Below, piece by piece: positions 8,507 through 18,215 of a DNA stretch of 64,000 bases (positions within the stretch are counted from its first letter, which is position 1; each line of letters starts with the position of its first letter). Origin of the DNA: Lysobacterales bacterium. GTDB lineage: Bacteria; Pseudomonadota; Gammaproteobacteria; Xanthomonadales; Rhodanobacteraceae. Made by a program: the position numbers and the translations under genes. Below the pieces are notes generated by a model. That model worked only from the letters and a program-made list of their open reading frames with translations. It did not search any database and was not told where the DNA came from. The stretch lies in NCBI GenBank assembly GCA_016707485.1, contig JADJHN010000001.1, forward strand, positions 248,001 through 312,000, given 5' to 3'.

Positions 8507-9784
8507 ATGAACGATATCGCCAGCACCCGTACCCGCGACGCCGCCGCATTCGGCGGGCTCGATCACTTCCTGCGCCGCCAACTGCTCGGGCGGATGCGCG
8601 GCCTGCGCCACGGCCGCCTGGTGCTGAGCGATGCCTGCGGCACAACCGAGCTGGGCGAACCCGCCAGCGCGCAGCCCGCGCTGCAGATCCACCTGCAGGT
8701 ACTGGACGCCGGCTTCTACCGCGCGGTGGCACGCAACGGCAGCGTCGGCGCCGGCGAGTCCTACATGGACGGCCAGTGGCGCTGTGACAACCTGGTTGGC
8801 CTGATCCAGTTGCTGCTGCGCAACCGCGACCTGCTCGACGGCATGGAAAGCGGACTGGCCCGACTTGGCGGCATGGCGATGCGGCTGTGGCACGCGCTGC
8901 GACGTAACACCCGCGGCGGCAGCCGCCGCAACATTGCTGCGCACTATGACCTTGGCAACGATTTCTTCAGCCTGTTCCTCTCGGCGGACCTGATGTATTC
9001 CTCGGCAATCTGGAGCGACCCGGCCGATACGCTGGAAACCGCCTCCGCACGCAAGCTGGAGCGCATCTGCCGCAAGCTCGACCTCCAACCCGGCGATCGG
9101 GTGATCGAGATCGGCACCGGCTGGGGCGGTTTCGCGCTGTACGCGGCGCAGCACTACGGCTGCCATGTCACCACCACCACGATCTCGCGCGAGCAGCATG
9201 CGCTGGCCAGCCAGCGCGTCGCCGAGGCCGGCATGCAAGGACATGTCACCCTGCTGCTGGAGGATTACCGCGACCTCGAAGGCCAGTACGACAAGCTGGT
9301 CTCGATCGAGATGGTCGAGGCGATCGGCGCACCGTATCTGGACGTCTATTTCGGCAAGCTCGGCCGCCTGTTGAAACCGGACGGCTTGGCGCTGGTGCAG
9401 GCGATCACCATCGAGGATCACCGCTATGCGCAGGCACTGAAGTCGGTCGACTTCATCAAGCGTCACGTGTTTCCCGGCAGCTTCATCCCCTCGATCAGCG
9501 CACTGGTCGCGGCCAAGGCGCGCGCCAGCGACCTTGGCCTGATCGCGCTGGAGGACTTCGGCAGTTCATACGCGCTGACGCTCAAGGCGTGGCGCGAGCG
9601 CTTCATGGCAAACCTGCCGCAAGTGCGTGCGCAAGGTTTCGACGAACGTTTCGTGCGCTTGTGGGAGTTCTACCTGGCGTATTGCGAAGGCGGCTTCCGC
9701 GAACGCTCGATCGGCGTGGCACACCTGTTGCTGGCCAGGCCGGGCCATCGTCCCGCCGCATCGTCGCCGGGGCTACCGGCGTGA
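8507..9784 (+). CDS. Cyclopropane-fatty-acyl-phospholipid synthase family methyltransferase
   Basis: A 425-residue SAM-dependent enzyme that modifies double bonds in phospholipid acyl chains, by cyclopropanation or methyl transfer. The N-terminal part (residues 1-140) is the CFA-synthase lipid-binding region, with GESYMDGQW. It is followed by HYDLGNDFF, YSSAIW, the SAM loop IEIGTGWGGFA, SIEMVEAIG and KRHVFPGS. These are the standard CFA-synthase landmarks. A gap of 22 bases separates it from DUF1365, and it overlaps the DUF2878 gene by 4 bases. In this operon type the enzyme may make a methylated or furan precursor rather than a plain cyclopropane; that is inference. Confidence 0.9.
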   Translation: MNDIASTRTRDAAAFGGLDHFLRRQLLGRMRGLRHGRLVLSDACGTTELGEPASAQPALQIHLQVLDAGFYRAVARNGSVGAGESYMDGQWRCDNLVGLIQLLLRNRDLLDGMESGLARLGGMAMRLWHALRRNTRGGSRRNIAAHYDLGNDFFSLFLSADLMYSSAIWSDPADTLETASARKLERICRKLDLQPGDRVIEIGTGWGGFALYAAQHYGCHVTTTTISREQHALASQRVAEAGMQGHVTLLLEDYRDLEGQYDKLVSIEMVEAIGAPYLDVYFGKLGRLLKPDGLALVQAITIEDHRYAQALKSVDFIKRHVFPGSFIPSISALVAAKARASDLGLIALEDFGSSYALTLKAWRERFMANLPQVRAQGFDERFVRLWEFYLAYCEGGFRERSIGVAHLLLARPGHRPAASSPGLPA

Positions 9785-10332
9785 GTTTCTGGCTCAGCCT
9801 GATCGGCTACCAGGCGGTGTGGTTTGCCGCGGTGATCGGCGCGGGCCACGGACTGGCGTGGCCGGGCGTGCTCGGCATGCTGGTCTACGCGTTGGTGCAG
9901 CTGGCGGGCGCTCGCAACGTTCGCACCGATCTCGGCCTGATGGCCGCCGGGCTGATGTTCGGCTTGTTGCTGGACGGCACGCTGAGCCGCAGCGGACTGG
10001 CCAGCTACAGCGCCGACTTGCCGAACCCCGCGTTGGCACCGGCATGGATACTCGCGCTGTGGGTGAGCTTTGCGCTGACCTTCAGCCAGTCCTTGCGCTA
10101 CCTGCAGTCGCGGCTATGGCTGGCGGCGCTGCTGGGACTCATCGGCGGTCCGCTCGCCTATCTGGGCGCGGCGCGCGGCTGGCAGGTAGTGACATTTGCC
10201 GAACCGACATGGCATGCCCTGCTGGCACTGGCGCTTGGCTGGGCGCTGGCGACCCCGGCGCTGGCGTGGCTGGCGCGCCGCGGCAGCGCCTCGACGCAGC
10301 CGCGGTCGACAACGGGAGGAGCCCGCGCATGA
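9781..10332 (+). CDS. DUF2878 family membrane protein
   Basis: A 183-residue, strongly hydrophobic protein starting at GTG 9781, overlapping the previous stop by 4 bases. About five to six membrane helices are predicted by eye, with the motif LLLDGTLSRSGLASY in an internal loop and LALWVSFALTFSQSL before a later helix. It matches the DUF2878 group that co-occurs with CFA-synthase and DUF1295 genes. Function is unknown. Its position suggests a membrane partner of the lipid-modifying enzymes. Confidence 0.8.
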   Translation: MSFWLSLIGYQAVWFAAVIGAGHGLAWPGVLGMLVYALVQLAGARNVRTDLGLMAAGLMFGLLLDGTLSRSGLASYSADLPNPALAPAWILALWVSFALTFSQSLRYLQSRLWLAALLGLIGGPLAYLGAARGWQVVTFAEPTWHALLALALGWALATPALAWLARRGSASTQPRSTTGGARA

Positions 10333-11111
10333 ATCCCTGGTGGCAACTCCTGCTCGTGTGGCTGCTGGCCGCGCTGATGATGACGCTGGGCTGGCAATGG
10401 CAGCGCAGGCGCAGCAACGCAGGCATCGTCGACGTGCTGTGGGCGGCAGGCGTGGGCGGCAGTGCGGTACTGCTGGCAATCACCGGCAGCGGCGCACCTT
10501 GGACACGCGCGGCGCTGGCGCTGCTCGGCGGTGCTTGGGGTTTGCGTCTGTCTGCGCACCTCTGGCGTCGCGTGCGTGGCGAAGCGGAGGACGGGCGCTA
10601 CCGCAACCTGCGCGCGCACTGGCAGGGCGCGCAGTGGAAGTTCTTCGCCTTCTTCCAGTTCCAGGCGGTGCTGATCGTGTTGTTCGCGCTGCCGTTCACG
10701 GCGGTGGCGCGCAACCCGCAGGCATCCGCACCTTGGCTGGCCGCAGCCGTGGCCATCTGGCTGCTGGGCGTGCTCGGCGAATCGATCGCCGATGCGCAGC
10801 TGGCGCGCTTCCGCGCCGATCCGGCCAACCGCGGGCGCACCTGCCGCGAAGGCCTGTGGCGCTATTCGCGACACCCGAACTACTTCTTCGAATGGCTGCA
10901 CTGGTTCACCTACGTCGGCCTGGCGGTCGGTTCGCCGAGCGGCTGGCTGGCGTGGTCCGGCCCCCTGGTCATGTACGCGTTCCTGCGCTGGATCAGCGGC
11001 GTGCCATACACCGAGGCACAGGCGTTGCGCACGCGCGGCGCGGACTACCGCGATTACCAGCGCAGCACCCCGATGCTGATCCCATGGTTCCCCAGGAGCA
11101 CCCCGCGATGA
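10329..11111 (+). CDS. DUF1295 family membrane protein (steroid 5-alpha-reductase-like)
   Basis: A 260-residue polytopic membrane protein beginning at ATG 10329, which overlaps the DUF2878 stop by 4 bases. The C-terminal part carries the isoprenylcysteine-methyltransferase/steroid-reductase-like signature CREGLWRYSRHPNYFFEW followed by IPWFPRS. These proteins are predicted NAD(P)H-dependent reductases or methyltransferases acting on lipids inside the membrane. It overlaps the next methyltransferase gene by 4 bases. Confidence 0.87.
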   Translation: MNPWWQLLLVWLLAALMMTLGWQWQRRRSNAGIVDVLWAAGVGGSAVLLAITGSGAPWTRAALALLGGAWGLRLSAHLWRRVRGEAEDGRYRNLRAHWQGAQWKFFAFFQFQAVLIVLFALPFTAVARNPQASAPWLAAAVAIWLLGVLGESIADAQLARFRADPANRGRTCREGLWRYSRHPNYFFEWLHWFTYVGLAVGSPSGWLAWSGPLVMYAFLRWISGVPYTEAQALRTRGADYRDYQRSTPMLIPWFPRSTPR

Positions 11112-12223
11112 CCACCCCCGCTTCCACCGAACTGGCCAGCGAGCGCCCGGCGCCAGGCCTGCTGGGCATGGCCGAACGCGGCCGCATCCCCGACGCGCTG
11201 TTGCGCCAGGGCATCCGCCGACTGTGCGCGCAACGCCTGCGCGAGGAACAGGCCGGTGGCCTCGACGCGCAGGCCGAGCGATATGCGCGGCGCATCGAGA
11301 TGCTGCGCCACAGCCCGGTGGCGATCCACACCGACGCGGCCAACGCGCAACACTACGAATTGCCGCCGGCGTTCTTCGAGCTCTGCCTGGGCAAGCGCCT
11401 GAAGTATTCGTCCTGCTACTACCCGCGTGGCGATGAGTCGCTGGACCAAGCCGAGGAAGCGATGCTCGAACTGTACGGCGAGCGCGCCCAGCTCGCCGAT
11501 GGCCAGTCGATACTGGAACTCGGCTGCGGCTGGGGTTCGCTGACCCTGTGGATGGCCGAGCGCTTTCCGCATGCGCGGATCACTGCGGTATCCAACTCCA
11601 CCCCGCAACGCCAGCACATCGAAGCGCAATGTCGTCGACGCGGCCTGGTCAACGTGCGCGTGGTCACCTGCGACGTCAACGCGCTGCAACTTGAGCCGGC
11701 GCAGTTCGAGCGCTGCGTGTCGATCGAGATGTTCGAACACATGCGCAACTACGAGACGCTGCTGGGCCGCATCGCCGACTGGCTGAAACCCGGCGGCAAG
11801 CTGTTCGTGCACATCTTCGCGCACAAGACCGCGATGTACCCGTTCGAGACCCGGGGCGACGACAACTGGATGGGCCGGCACTTTTTCACCGGCGGACTGA
11901 TGCCGGCATCCGACACCTTGCTGTGGTTCCAGTCGGCGCTGCACATCGAGCAGCGCTGGCATGTCGACGGCACGCATTACCAGCGCACCGCCAATCATTG
12001 GCTGGCCAACCAGGATGCGCAACGCGGGCCGGTGATGAAGGTGCTGGCGCAAGCCTATGGCGCCAAGGCAGCGCCGCTGTGGTTCCAGCGCTGGCGCATG
12101 TTCTGGATGTCCTGCGCCGAATTGTTCGGCTACGCCGACGGGCAGGAATGGCTGGTCGCGCACTACCGCTTCCTGCGGCCTCCGGTTGATTCCCGCCCGG
12201 ACTTTGCAGCGGAGGCCCCATGA
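11108..12223 (+). CDS. Second CFA-synthase-family SAM methyltransferase (coclaurine N-methyltransferase-like subgroup)
   Basis: A 371-residue class I methyltransferase. It has YELPPAFFELCLG, KYSSCYYP, the SAM loop LELGCGWGSLTLW, SIEMFEHMRNYE and a C-terminal NWMGRHFFTGGLMP. This signature set differs from the first enzyme at 8507 and matches the shorter subgroup that resembles coclaurine N-methyltransferase. The two enzymes in one operon are therefore probably not redundant. The ATG at 11108 overlaps the previous stop by 4 bases, and its own stop overlaps the lipocalin start by 4 bases. Substrate is not evident; an acyl chain is likely from context. Confidence 0.88.
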   Translation: MTTPASTELASERPAPGLLGMAERGRIPDALLRQGIRRLCAQRLREEQAGGLDAQAERYARRIEMLRHSPVAIHTDAANAQHYELPPAFFELCLGKRLKYSSCYYPRGDESLDQAEEAMLELYGERAQLADGQSILELGCGWGSLTLWMAERFPHARITAVSNSTPQRQHIEAQCRRRGLVNVRVVTCDVNALQLEPAQFERCVSIEMFEHMRNYETLLGRIADWLKPGGKLFVHIFAHKTAMYPFETRGDDNWMGRHFFTGGLMPASDTLLWFQSALHIEQRWHVDGTHYQRTANHWLANQDAQRGPVMKVLAQAYGAKAAPLWFQRWRMFWMSCAELFGYADGQEWLVAHYRFLRPPVDSRPDFAAEAP

Positions 12224-12759
12224 AGCGCCCGTTGGTGCTGCTGGCTTGCACCATGCTGATCAACCTCAACGCCGATGCCAGCAAGTTGCCGCCGATCACG
12301 CCGGTGCCCCATGTCGACCTGCCCCGCTTCATGGGCAACTGGTACGTCATTGCCAGCATCCCCACCCGCTTCGAGAAGAATGCGTACAACGCGGTCGAGG
12401 TCTACGCACGCAGGCCCGATGGCAACGTCGCCACCTCGTTCCACTTCCGCAACGGCAGCTTCGACGGCGAGCGTAAGGAAATCCGCTCCACGGGCATCGT
12501 CAAGCCCGGCAGCGGCAACGCAGTGTGGGGCGTGCAGGTGTTCTGGCCGCTGCAGGCACAGTACATCGTGGCGTATCTGAAGGATGACTACAGCCAGGTG
12601 ATCGTGGCCCGCGATGCGCGCGACTACACCTGGGTGATGGCCCGGACCCCGACGATTTCCGAAGCCGACTACGACAAGCTGCTGGCCAGGGTGAGGGCCC
12701 TGGGCTATGCGATGGACAAGATCCGCAAAGTGCCGCAACAACCGTCCGCGACAGGCTGA
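12220..12759 (+). CDS. Lipocalin family protein (Blc-like)
   Basis: A 179-residue secreted lipocalin. An N-terminal signal peptide (residues 1 to about 20) precedes the lipocalin motif FMGNWYVIASIPTRFEKN, and the later FWPLQAQYIVAYLKDDY is also Blc-like. Bacterial lipocalins bind fatty acids or lysophospholipids and are induced by envelope stress. It has no clear lipobox Cys, so it is probably periplasmic rather than a lipoprotein. It is the last gene of the operon, coupled by a 4-base overlap, and may carry or scavenge the modified lipids. Confidence 0.88.
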   Translation: MKRPLVLLACTMLINLNADASKLPPITPVPHVDLPRFMGNWYVIASIPTRFEKNAYNAVEVYARRPDGNVATSFHFRNGSFDGERKEIRSTGIVKPGSGNAVWGVQVFWPLQAQYIVAYLKDDYSQVIVARDARDYTWVMARTPTISEADYDKLLARVRALGYAMDKIRKVPQQPSATG

Positions 12760-13300
12760 TTGCCCCTCAACGTAATCTGCCTGGAACCTGCCGCTTGCCC
12801 GGGCATCAATGCCCATTGCCGCGGCGTGAGTCGAATGCCCCGCAGTTTCCCACTCCCACGCCAGCCATCGGGATGATCGGACGCGGCAAGGGCGGCAGCA
12901 CGCACGTGATTGCCCCTCGGGCTGGCACTCGCATCGGCGGCAGCGATGACGGGAATGCCCTCCTCCACAGGGCGCGAATGCCGTAGGCTTGCGTCCACTC
13001 CTCACACGCAGATGCCGACCTGGGCGACCATGTCGGTGCGCAGACGGCCCGCGTCACCCTCGCCGAGCTCTCCCGGATCCAGGCGCCCGATGATGGACGC
13101 CTCGAATCCAGAACAAGAAGTACAAGCACGAAATGTCGATTGCCTCCACCATCATTCCCGTCTTGCGCAGCCCGGATCCCGAAGCCGGCAGCGTCAATCG
13201 ATCCAGCAATGCTCGTCGTTGACAAGACAATGCAGCCTGTTCATGGACACATGCGCCGGCAGGATTCGACATCCATGCAGGCAATATGGATAAAGGACGC
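12760..13300. other. Intergenic region without a visible gene
   Basis: About 540 bases separate the lipocalin from mutS. No frame here shows a recognisable protein or plausible codon pattern. A short GGGCAT-CA-ATGCCC hairpin at 12801-12814 has too small a loop and no T-tract, so it is not a convincing terminator. Confidence 0.5.
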
Positions 13301-15961
13301 ATGGAAACGAGCCAACTGATGCCATCGACAAGCCCAGGCAGCACTGAGATGACGGAATCAAATACGCCGAATCCTGTCGACAGCCGCGGAGATTCCGGGG
13401 GACCGTCTTCGCACACGCCGCTCATGCGCCAGTTCTTCGCCGCGAAAAGCGCACATCCGGATGTGTTGCTGTTCTTTCGCATGGGCGATTTCTACGAATT
13501 GTTTTATGACGATGCGCGCAAGGCGGCGCGGTTGCTCGATATCACCCTGACCCAGCGCGGCTCGTCGGCAGGGGCACCGATCCCGATGGCGGGGGTGCCG
13601 TATCACGCGGCGGAAGGCTATCTGGCCAAGCTGGTTCGGCTCGGCGAATCGGTGGCGATTTGCGAGCAGATCGGTGATCCGGCACTGGCCAAGGGCCTGG
13701 TCGAGCGCAAGGTGGTGCGCATCGTCACTCCGGGCACGGTCACCGATGAAGCCCTGCTTGAGGAGCGCCGCGACAATCTGCTGTTGTCGATTGCTGCTGG
13801 AAAATCAGGTTACGGGCTGGCCTGGGTCGATCTGACTACGGGACGCTTCCTGATCAGCGAAGTCAGCAATCCCGAAGCACTCGCTGCCGAACTCGCGCGT
13901 CTGCAACCGGCCGAGACCTTGATCGCCGAAGACGGTGCCTGGCCACAGTTCGTCAGCACCCTGCCCGGCCTGCGCAAGCGCGCGCCGTGGCATTTCGATG
14001 CGGAAAGCGGACAACGCGAGCTGTGCCGGTTTTTCGGCACGCGCGATCTTTCCGGTTTCGGTGCCGACGGCCATGCGCTGGCCATCGGCGCGGCCGGCTG
14101 CCTGCTCGGCTATGTCGAGGAAACCCAGAAATCCGCCTTGCCGCACCTGAGCGGGCTTGCCATCGAGAACGCCAGCGAGACGATTGCGCTGGATGCAGCG
14201 ACGCGGCGCAACCTCGAACTCGACAGCCATGCCTCGGGCAGTCGCGAATTCACCCTGCTTGGCGTGCTCGATGCCACGGTCACGCCGATGGGCGCGCGCA
14301 ACCTGCATCGCTGGGTCAACCGGCCGCTGCGCGATCCCGACATCCTCAACCGCCGCCAGCAGGCAATCGAAAGCCTGATTGAAAGCGGCTGCAACGACGG
14401 CTTGCGCGATGAACTGCGCGGCATCGGTGATCTCGAACGCATCCTTGCCCGCGTCGCCTTGCGCTCGGCGCGACCGCGCGATCTGTCAACCCTGCGCGAC
14501 GGTCTGGCGCGCACGCCGGCTCTGCGCGAACGACTCGCCTCAACCGACAGCCCCTTGCTCGCCGATCTGCTGGACCGGCTCGGCGAGCACGCCGCTACCG
14601 CCGCCCATCTGATCGCGGCGACGGTCGACCAGCCGCCGGCCCTGCAACGCGACGGTGGCGTGATCCGCGATGGTTTCGATGCCGAACTCGACGAACTGCG
14701 CGCGCTGGCGAGCCATGCCGATCGATTCCTGATCGATTTCGAGGAGCGCGAAAAAGCCGCCAGCGGCATCGCCACGCTCAAGGTCGGCTACAACCGCGTG
14801 CATGGCTACTACATCGAGATCAGCAAGGGCCAGGCCGACAAGGCACCAACCCATTACACGCGCCGGCAGACCATCAAGGGTGCCGAGCGCTATATCACCG
14901 AGGAACTGAAGAACTTCGAGGACAAGGTGCTCTCGGCACGCGAACGCTCGCTGATGCGCGAACGCGCGCTCTACGAGGCACTGCTCGATTTCCTCGGCGA
15001 GCGCCTGGCTGAACTGAAATCCGCGGCAAGTGCGGTCGCCGAACTGGATACCCTGGCCAGCCTTGCCAATCGCGCCCATGCGCTGGACTGGAATCGCCCG
15101 CAACTGAGTGCCGTCACCGGCATCCGCATCGAGCGCGGCCGTCATCCGGTGGTCGAGCAGGTTCGCGACGAACCCTTCGAGCCGAACGATCTCGACTTCA
15201 ACGACAACCGCCGCATGCTCATCGTCACCGGCCCGAACATGGGCGGCAAATCGACCTACATGCGGCAGAACGCGCTGATCGTGTTGCTCGCGCATATCGG
15301 CAGCTTCGTGCCGGCAGCGGCTGCCGTGATCGGGCCGATCGATCGCATCTTCACCCGCATCGGCGCGGGTGATGATCTCTCGCGCGGGCAATCCACCTTC
15401 ATGGTCGAAATGAGCGAGACAGCGAATATCCTGCACAATGCCACCGCGCACAGTCTTGTCCTGATGGACGAAATCGGCCGTGGCACCAGCACCTACGATG
15501 GCCTTTCCCTGGCCCAGGCCTGTGCCACCTGGCTGGCAACGAAAAACCGCGCGTTCACCCTTTTCGCCACGCACTATTTCGAGCTGACGAGACTTGCCAA
15601 CGAACACGCCGATATCGCCAACGTGCATCTCGATGCGGTCGAATACGGCGAGCAACTGGTCTTCATGCATGCAGTAAAGGAAGGCCCGGCGAATCGCAGC
15701 TTCGGCCTGCAGGTCGCCGCCCTCGCCGGGTTGCCGAAAGCGGTGATTGTCGATGCCAGGACAACGCTCGCCGGACTGGAGTCCAGCGCTGCGGAAACCC
15801 ATCGGGGCCCGACGACTGCCCATGACAACTCGCCCCAGTTGGGATTGTTCGCACCACCCGCGCCTTCCCCAATCGAGGAAGCGGTGCGCGCGCTCGATCC
15901 CGATGCGCTGAGCCCGCGCGAAGCACTCGATGCGCTGTATCGTCTGCGCAGGATGCTCTGA
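13301..15961 (+). CDS. mutS: DNA mismatch repair protein MutS
   Basis: An 886-residue MutS. The mismatch-contacting Phe-x-Glu lies in RMGDFYELFYDDARKA near the N-terminus. The ATPase has Walker A GPNMGGKSTYMRQ, Walker B and signature DEIGRGTSTYDG, and FATHYFEL. Length is slightly above E. coli MutS (853) because of an N-terminal extension of about 40 residues. I chose ATG 13301 because AAAGGA lies just upstream; ATG 13349 would give a more usual length. It recognises mismatches and recruits MutL. It stands apart from its neighbours and has no mutL nearby. Confidence 0.97.
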   Translation: METSQLMPSTSPGSTEMTESNTPNPVDSRGDSGGPSSHTPLMRQFFAAKSAHPDVLLFFRMGDFYELFYDDARKAARLLDITLTQRGSSAGAPIPMAGVPYHAAEGYLAKLVRLGESVAICEQIGDPALAKGLVERKVVRIVTPGTVTDEALLEERRDNLLLSIAAGKSGYGLAWVDLTTGRFLISEVSNPEALAAELARLQPAETLIAEDGAWPQFVSTLPGLRKRAPWHFDAESGQRELCRFFGTRDLSGFGADGHALAIGAAGCLLGYVEETQKSALPHLSGLAIENASETIALDAATRRNLELDSHASGSREFTLLGVLDATVTPMGARNLHRWVNRPLRDPDILNRRQQAIESLIESGCNDGLRDELRGIGDLERILARVALRSARPRDLSTLRDGLARTPALRERLASTDSPLLADLLDRLGEHAATAAHLIAATVDQPPALQRDGGVIRDGFDAELDELRALASHADRFLIDFEEREKAASGIATLKVGYNRVHGYYIEISKGQADKAPTHYTRRQTIKGAERYITEELKNFEDKVLSARERSLMRERALYEALLDFLGERLAELKSAASAVAELDTLASLANRAHALDWNRPQLSAVTGIRIERGRHPVVEQVRDEPFEPNDLDFNDNRRMLIVTGPNMGGKSTYMRQNALIVLLAHIGSFVPAAAAVIGPIDRIFTRIGAGDDLSRGQSTFMVEMSETANILHNATAHSLVLMDEIGRGTSTYDGLSLAQACATWLATKNRAFTLFATHYFELTRLANEHADIANVHLDAVEYGEQLVFMHAVKEGPANRSFGLQVAALAGLPKAVIVDARTTLAGLESSAAETHRGPTTAHDNSPQLGLFAPPAPSPIEEAVRALDPDALSPREALDALYRLRRML

Positions 15962-16014
15962 ACAAACCCGATCGCCGATCCCGACAATCCAGACACCCAC
16001 GCATCCGCTATCCC

Positions 16015-18126
16015 TTGAATGATCTGAAGACAACGCCAGGCCCGCGAGCCGGCACCTGGTTGCCCCATGTCGATGGCTTGCGCGCGCTCGCCGTCGTCGC
16101 CGTGATGATCTATCACTTGCGCGAAAGCTGGCTGCCCGGCGGCTTCAGCGGTGTCGACGTGTTCTTCGTCATCTCCGGCTTTGTCGTCAGCCTTTCCGTC
16201 AGCCACTGGACCGGCGGCGGCATAGGCAACTTCCTCGGCCGCTTCTATGCGCGGCGCCTGCAGCGCATCGTGCCGGCCCTGCTCGCTTGCCTGGTGCTGA
16301 CCAGTCTGCTCTCGGTATTGCTGATCCCGCGCGCGTGGCTGAGTTCTTCCAACGAATTGACCGGGCTGTACGCGTTTTTCGGCCTGAGCAACTACTATCT
16401 CGCTTTCCACAATGAAACCTACTTCTCGCCGCTTGCCGCCTTCAATCCGTACATGCATACGTGGTCGCTGGGCGTCGAGGAGCAGTTCTACCTGCTGTTT
16501 CCGCTGCTGTTTTTTGCCTGGACGCGCGGCGGGCGCTGGCGGATGTTGTCGATCGGGCTGATCTCGCTGGCTTGTCTCGCCTCCTTGGGTGATGCCTGGC
16601 TGCGTCCGGCGAGCAACCCGACGGCCGCGTTCTACCTCATCACCACGCGGTTCTGGGAACTCGGTGCCGGTGTACTGCTGTTTCAGTGCCTGCACCGATT
16701 TGCAAACCGCAAGGCCGGGCCTATCCCACGCAAACTCGGTGAGACGTCTGCCTGGTTGTTCCTTGGCTTGCTGGGGTGGGGATTGTTCAATTCGGTTGTC
16801 GCCGAGTTTCCGTTCCCGGGGGCGATTATTCCCATTGTTGCCACGCTCGGTGTGCTGGCAGGACTGCATGTGGCCGGTGCCAGATCGATCCTCGCACGCG
16901 CGCTCGGCAGTTCCGTTCCGGTCTATCTCGGCCGCCGTTCGTACTCGCTGTATCTGTGGCATTGGCCGGTCTATGTAGTCATGCGCTGGACCAGCGGGCT
17001 GGATGCGCTACCGAAGATGATAGCGGCGGTTGCGGCCACCATGCTGATTGCGGAAGCCTCCTACCGATTCGTCGAGCTACCCTTGCGCTACTCCACACGC
17101 TTGCGCTTATGGCCGCGTGCCGGCGTGATCGCGGCAGGCCTTGCCATGGTCGTGACGAGTTGGGGATTGTCCGGCTTGGTAACGCTTGCGGGCAGTAATC
17201 TTTCGCTGAGCACGGTAACCCGCAATGCCGAGCACTGGCAGGCGCGAATCCTGCCCCGAATTGACGAAGTGCCGGACTGCTTCCTGCTGGCCAGGAACGA
17301 GCAAGCGGGCGCGATCCCGGTCTGGGTGTATGAACGTGGCGGATGCAGCAGCCGGCCGCAGACGGCACCCGACCTGTTTGCGCTCGGCGATTCGCACACG
17401 ATCGGGTATTCGACGATGCTGACCGAGTACGTGCTGCGGACCGGGGCCCGGGTCATCCTCTATCCGAACTTCGGCTGCACGTTTGCCAGCCTGCAGCCTG
17501 TTCGCGAAAGTGGAAAATGTCCGACGCAGAACCAGGCCGAGCTCGACGACATCCACAGGCGCTCGAAACCCGGCGACATCCTCCTCCTCGCCGCCCTGCG
17601 CCTGAATCGGCTGAGCGAACAGAATGCGATGGTTGCTTCCTCGGAACACTGGACTTCAATGGACACTGCCCAGGCCAGGCACGAGCGCGATGTGGCATCC
17701 ACGCAATTGCTGACCCAGCTAGCGCCGTTGTCCCATGCAGGCCTGCGCATCGTTTTCGAGGCGCCGAAACCGCTGTTTCGTTCGCCACCCTTCCGCTGCT
17801 CGGACTGGTTCAATCGCGGCAATCCCATCTGTGCGGCGGGATTGAGCGAATCGCGCGCGGCCATCGAAGCCTATCGGCAACCGGTTCTCGACAGCCTGCG
17901 CCAATTGGGGAGCGGACTGGGCGCATCGGTATGGGATCCGTTGCCGGTCCTGTGCCCGACGGAGCGTTGCGAATCCGTGCGCAAGCAAGGTCCGCTGTAT
18001 TTCGATGGCGATCATCTCAGCGCCGATGGCAACCGCCTGCTGCTGCCTTCGTTCGCCTCGTTCATCGCCGCGCTGCCCGAAGCCAGGGTTCCTGCGCACG
18101 CCCCGGGCAATCCAGCCATGCCCTGA
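16015..18126 (+). CDS. OafA/YrhL-type O-acyltransferase with C-terminal SGNH domain
   Basis: A 703-residue membrane acyltransferase read from TTG 16015. The N-terminal acyltransferase-3 domain (about residues 15-380, ten or so helices) shows HVDGLRALAVVAVMIYH, FFVISGFVVS and HTWSLGVEEQFYLLFP. The C-terminal SGNH hydrolase-like domain shows the Ser block FALGDSHTIGYS and the Asp-His block FDGDHLSADG. Proteins of this plan O-acetylate lipopolysaccharide, capsule or other surface sugars. It follows mutS by 53 bases with no visible link in function. The start codon is uncertain. Confidence 0.9.
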   Translation: MNDLKTTPGPRAGTWLPHVDGLRALAVVAVMIYHLRESWLPGGFSGVDVFFVISGFVVSLSVSHWTGGGIGNFLGRFYARRLQRIVPALLACLVLTSLLSVLLIPRAWLSSSNELTGLYAFFGLSNYYLAFHNETYFSPLAAFNPYMHTWSLGVEEQFYLLFPLLFFAWTRGGRWRMLSIGLISLACLASLGDAWLRPASNPTAAFYLITTRFWELGAGVLLFQCLHRFANRKAGPIPRKLGETSAWLFLGLLGWGLFNSVVAEFPFPGAIIPIVATLGVLAGLHVAGARSILARALGSSVPVYLGRRSYSLYLWHWPVYVVMRWTSGLDALPKMIAAVAATMLIAEASYRFVELPLRYSTRLRLWPRAGVIAAGLAMVVTSWGLSGLVTLAGSNLSLSTVTRNAEHWQARILPRIDEVPDCFLLARNEQAGAIPVWVYERGGCSSRPQTAPDLFALGDSHTIGYSTMLTEYVLRTGARVILYPNFGCTFASLQPVRESGKCPTQNQAELDDIHRRSKPGDILLLAALRLNRLSEQNAMVASSEHWTSMDTAQARHERDVASTQLLTQLAPLSHAGLRIVFEAPKPLFRSPPFRCSDWFNRGNPICAAGLSESRAAIEAYRQPVLDSLRQLGSGLGASVWDPLPVLCPTERCESVRKQGPLYFDGDHLSADGNRLLLPSFASFIAALPEARVPAHAPGNPAMP

Positions 18127-18215
18127 GCCCGGGCATCCCGGAAGCGTTCCTGACACGCATGCAACGAGAGCGGCATTCATGCCTGATGCACTCTGCAGAA
18201 CAGCGCCGCACCCGC

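Noticed and set aside
12801..12814. GGGCAT-CA-ATGCCC hairpin after the lipocalin, with the same half-sites as the HTH-MNT operator
   Set aside because: Only one copy, a 2-base spacer and no nearby regulator gene; probably chance, and too small a loop for a terminator.
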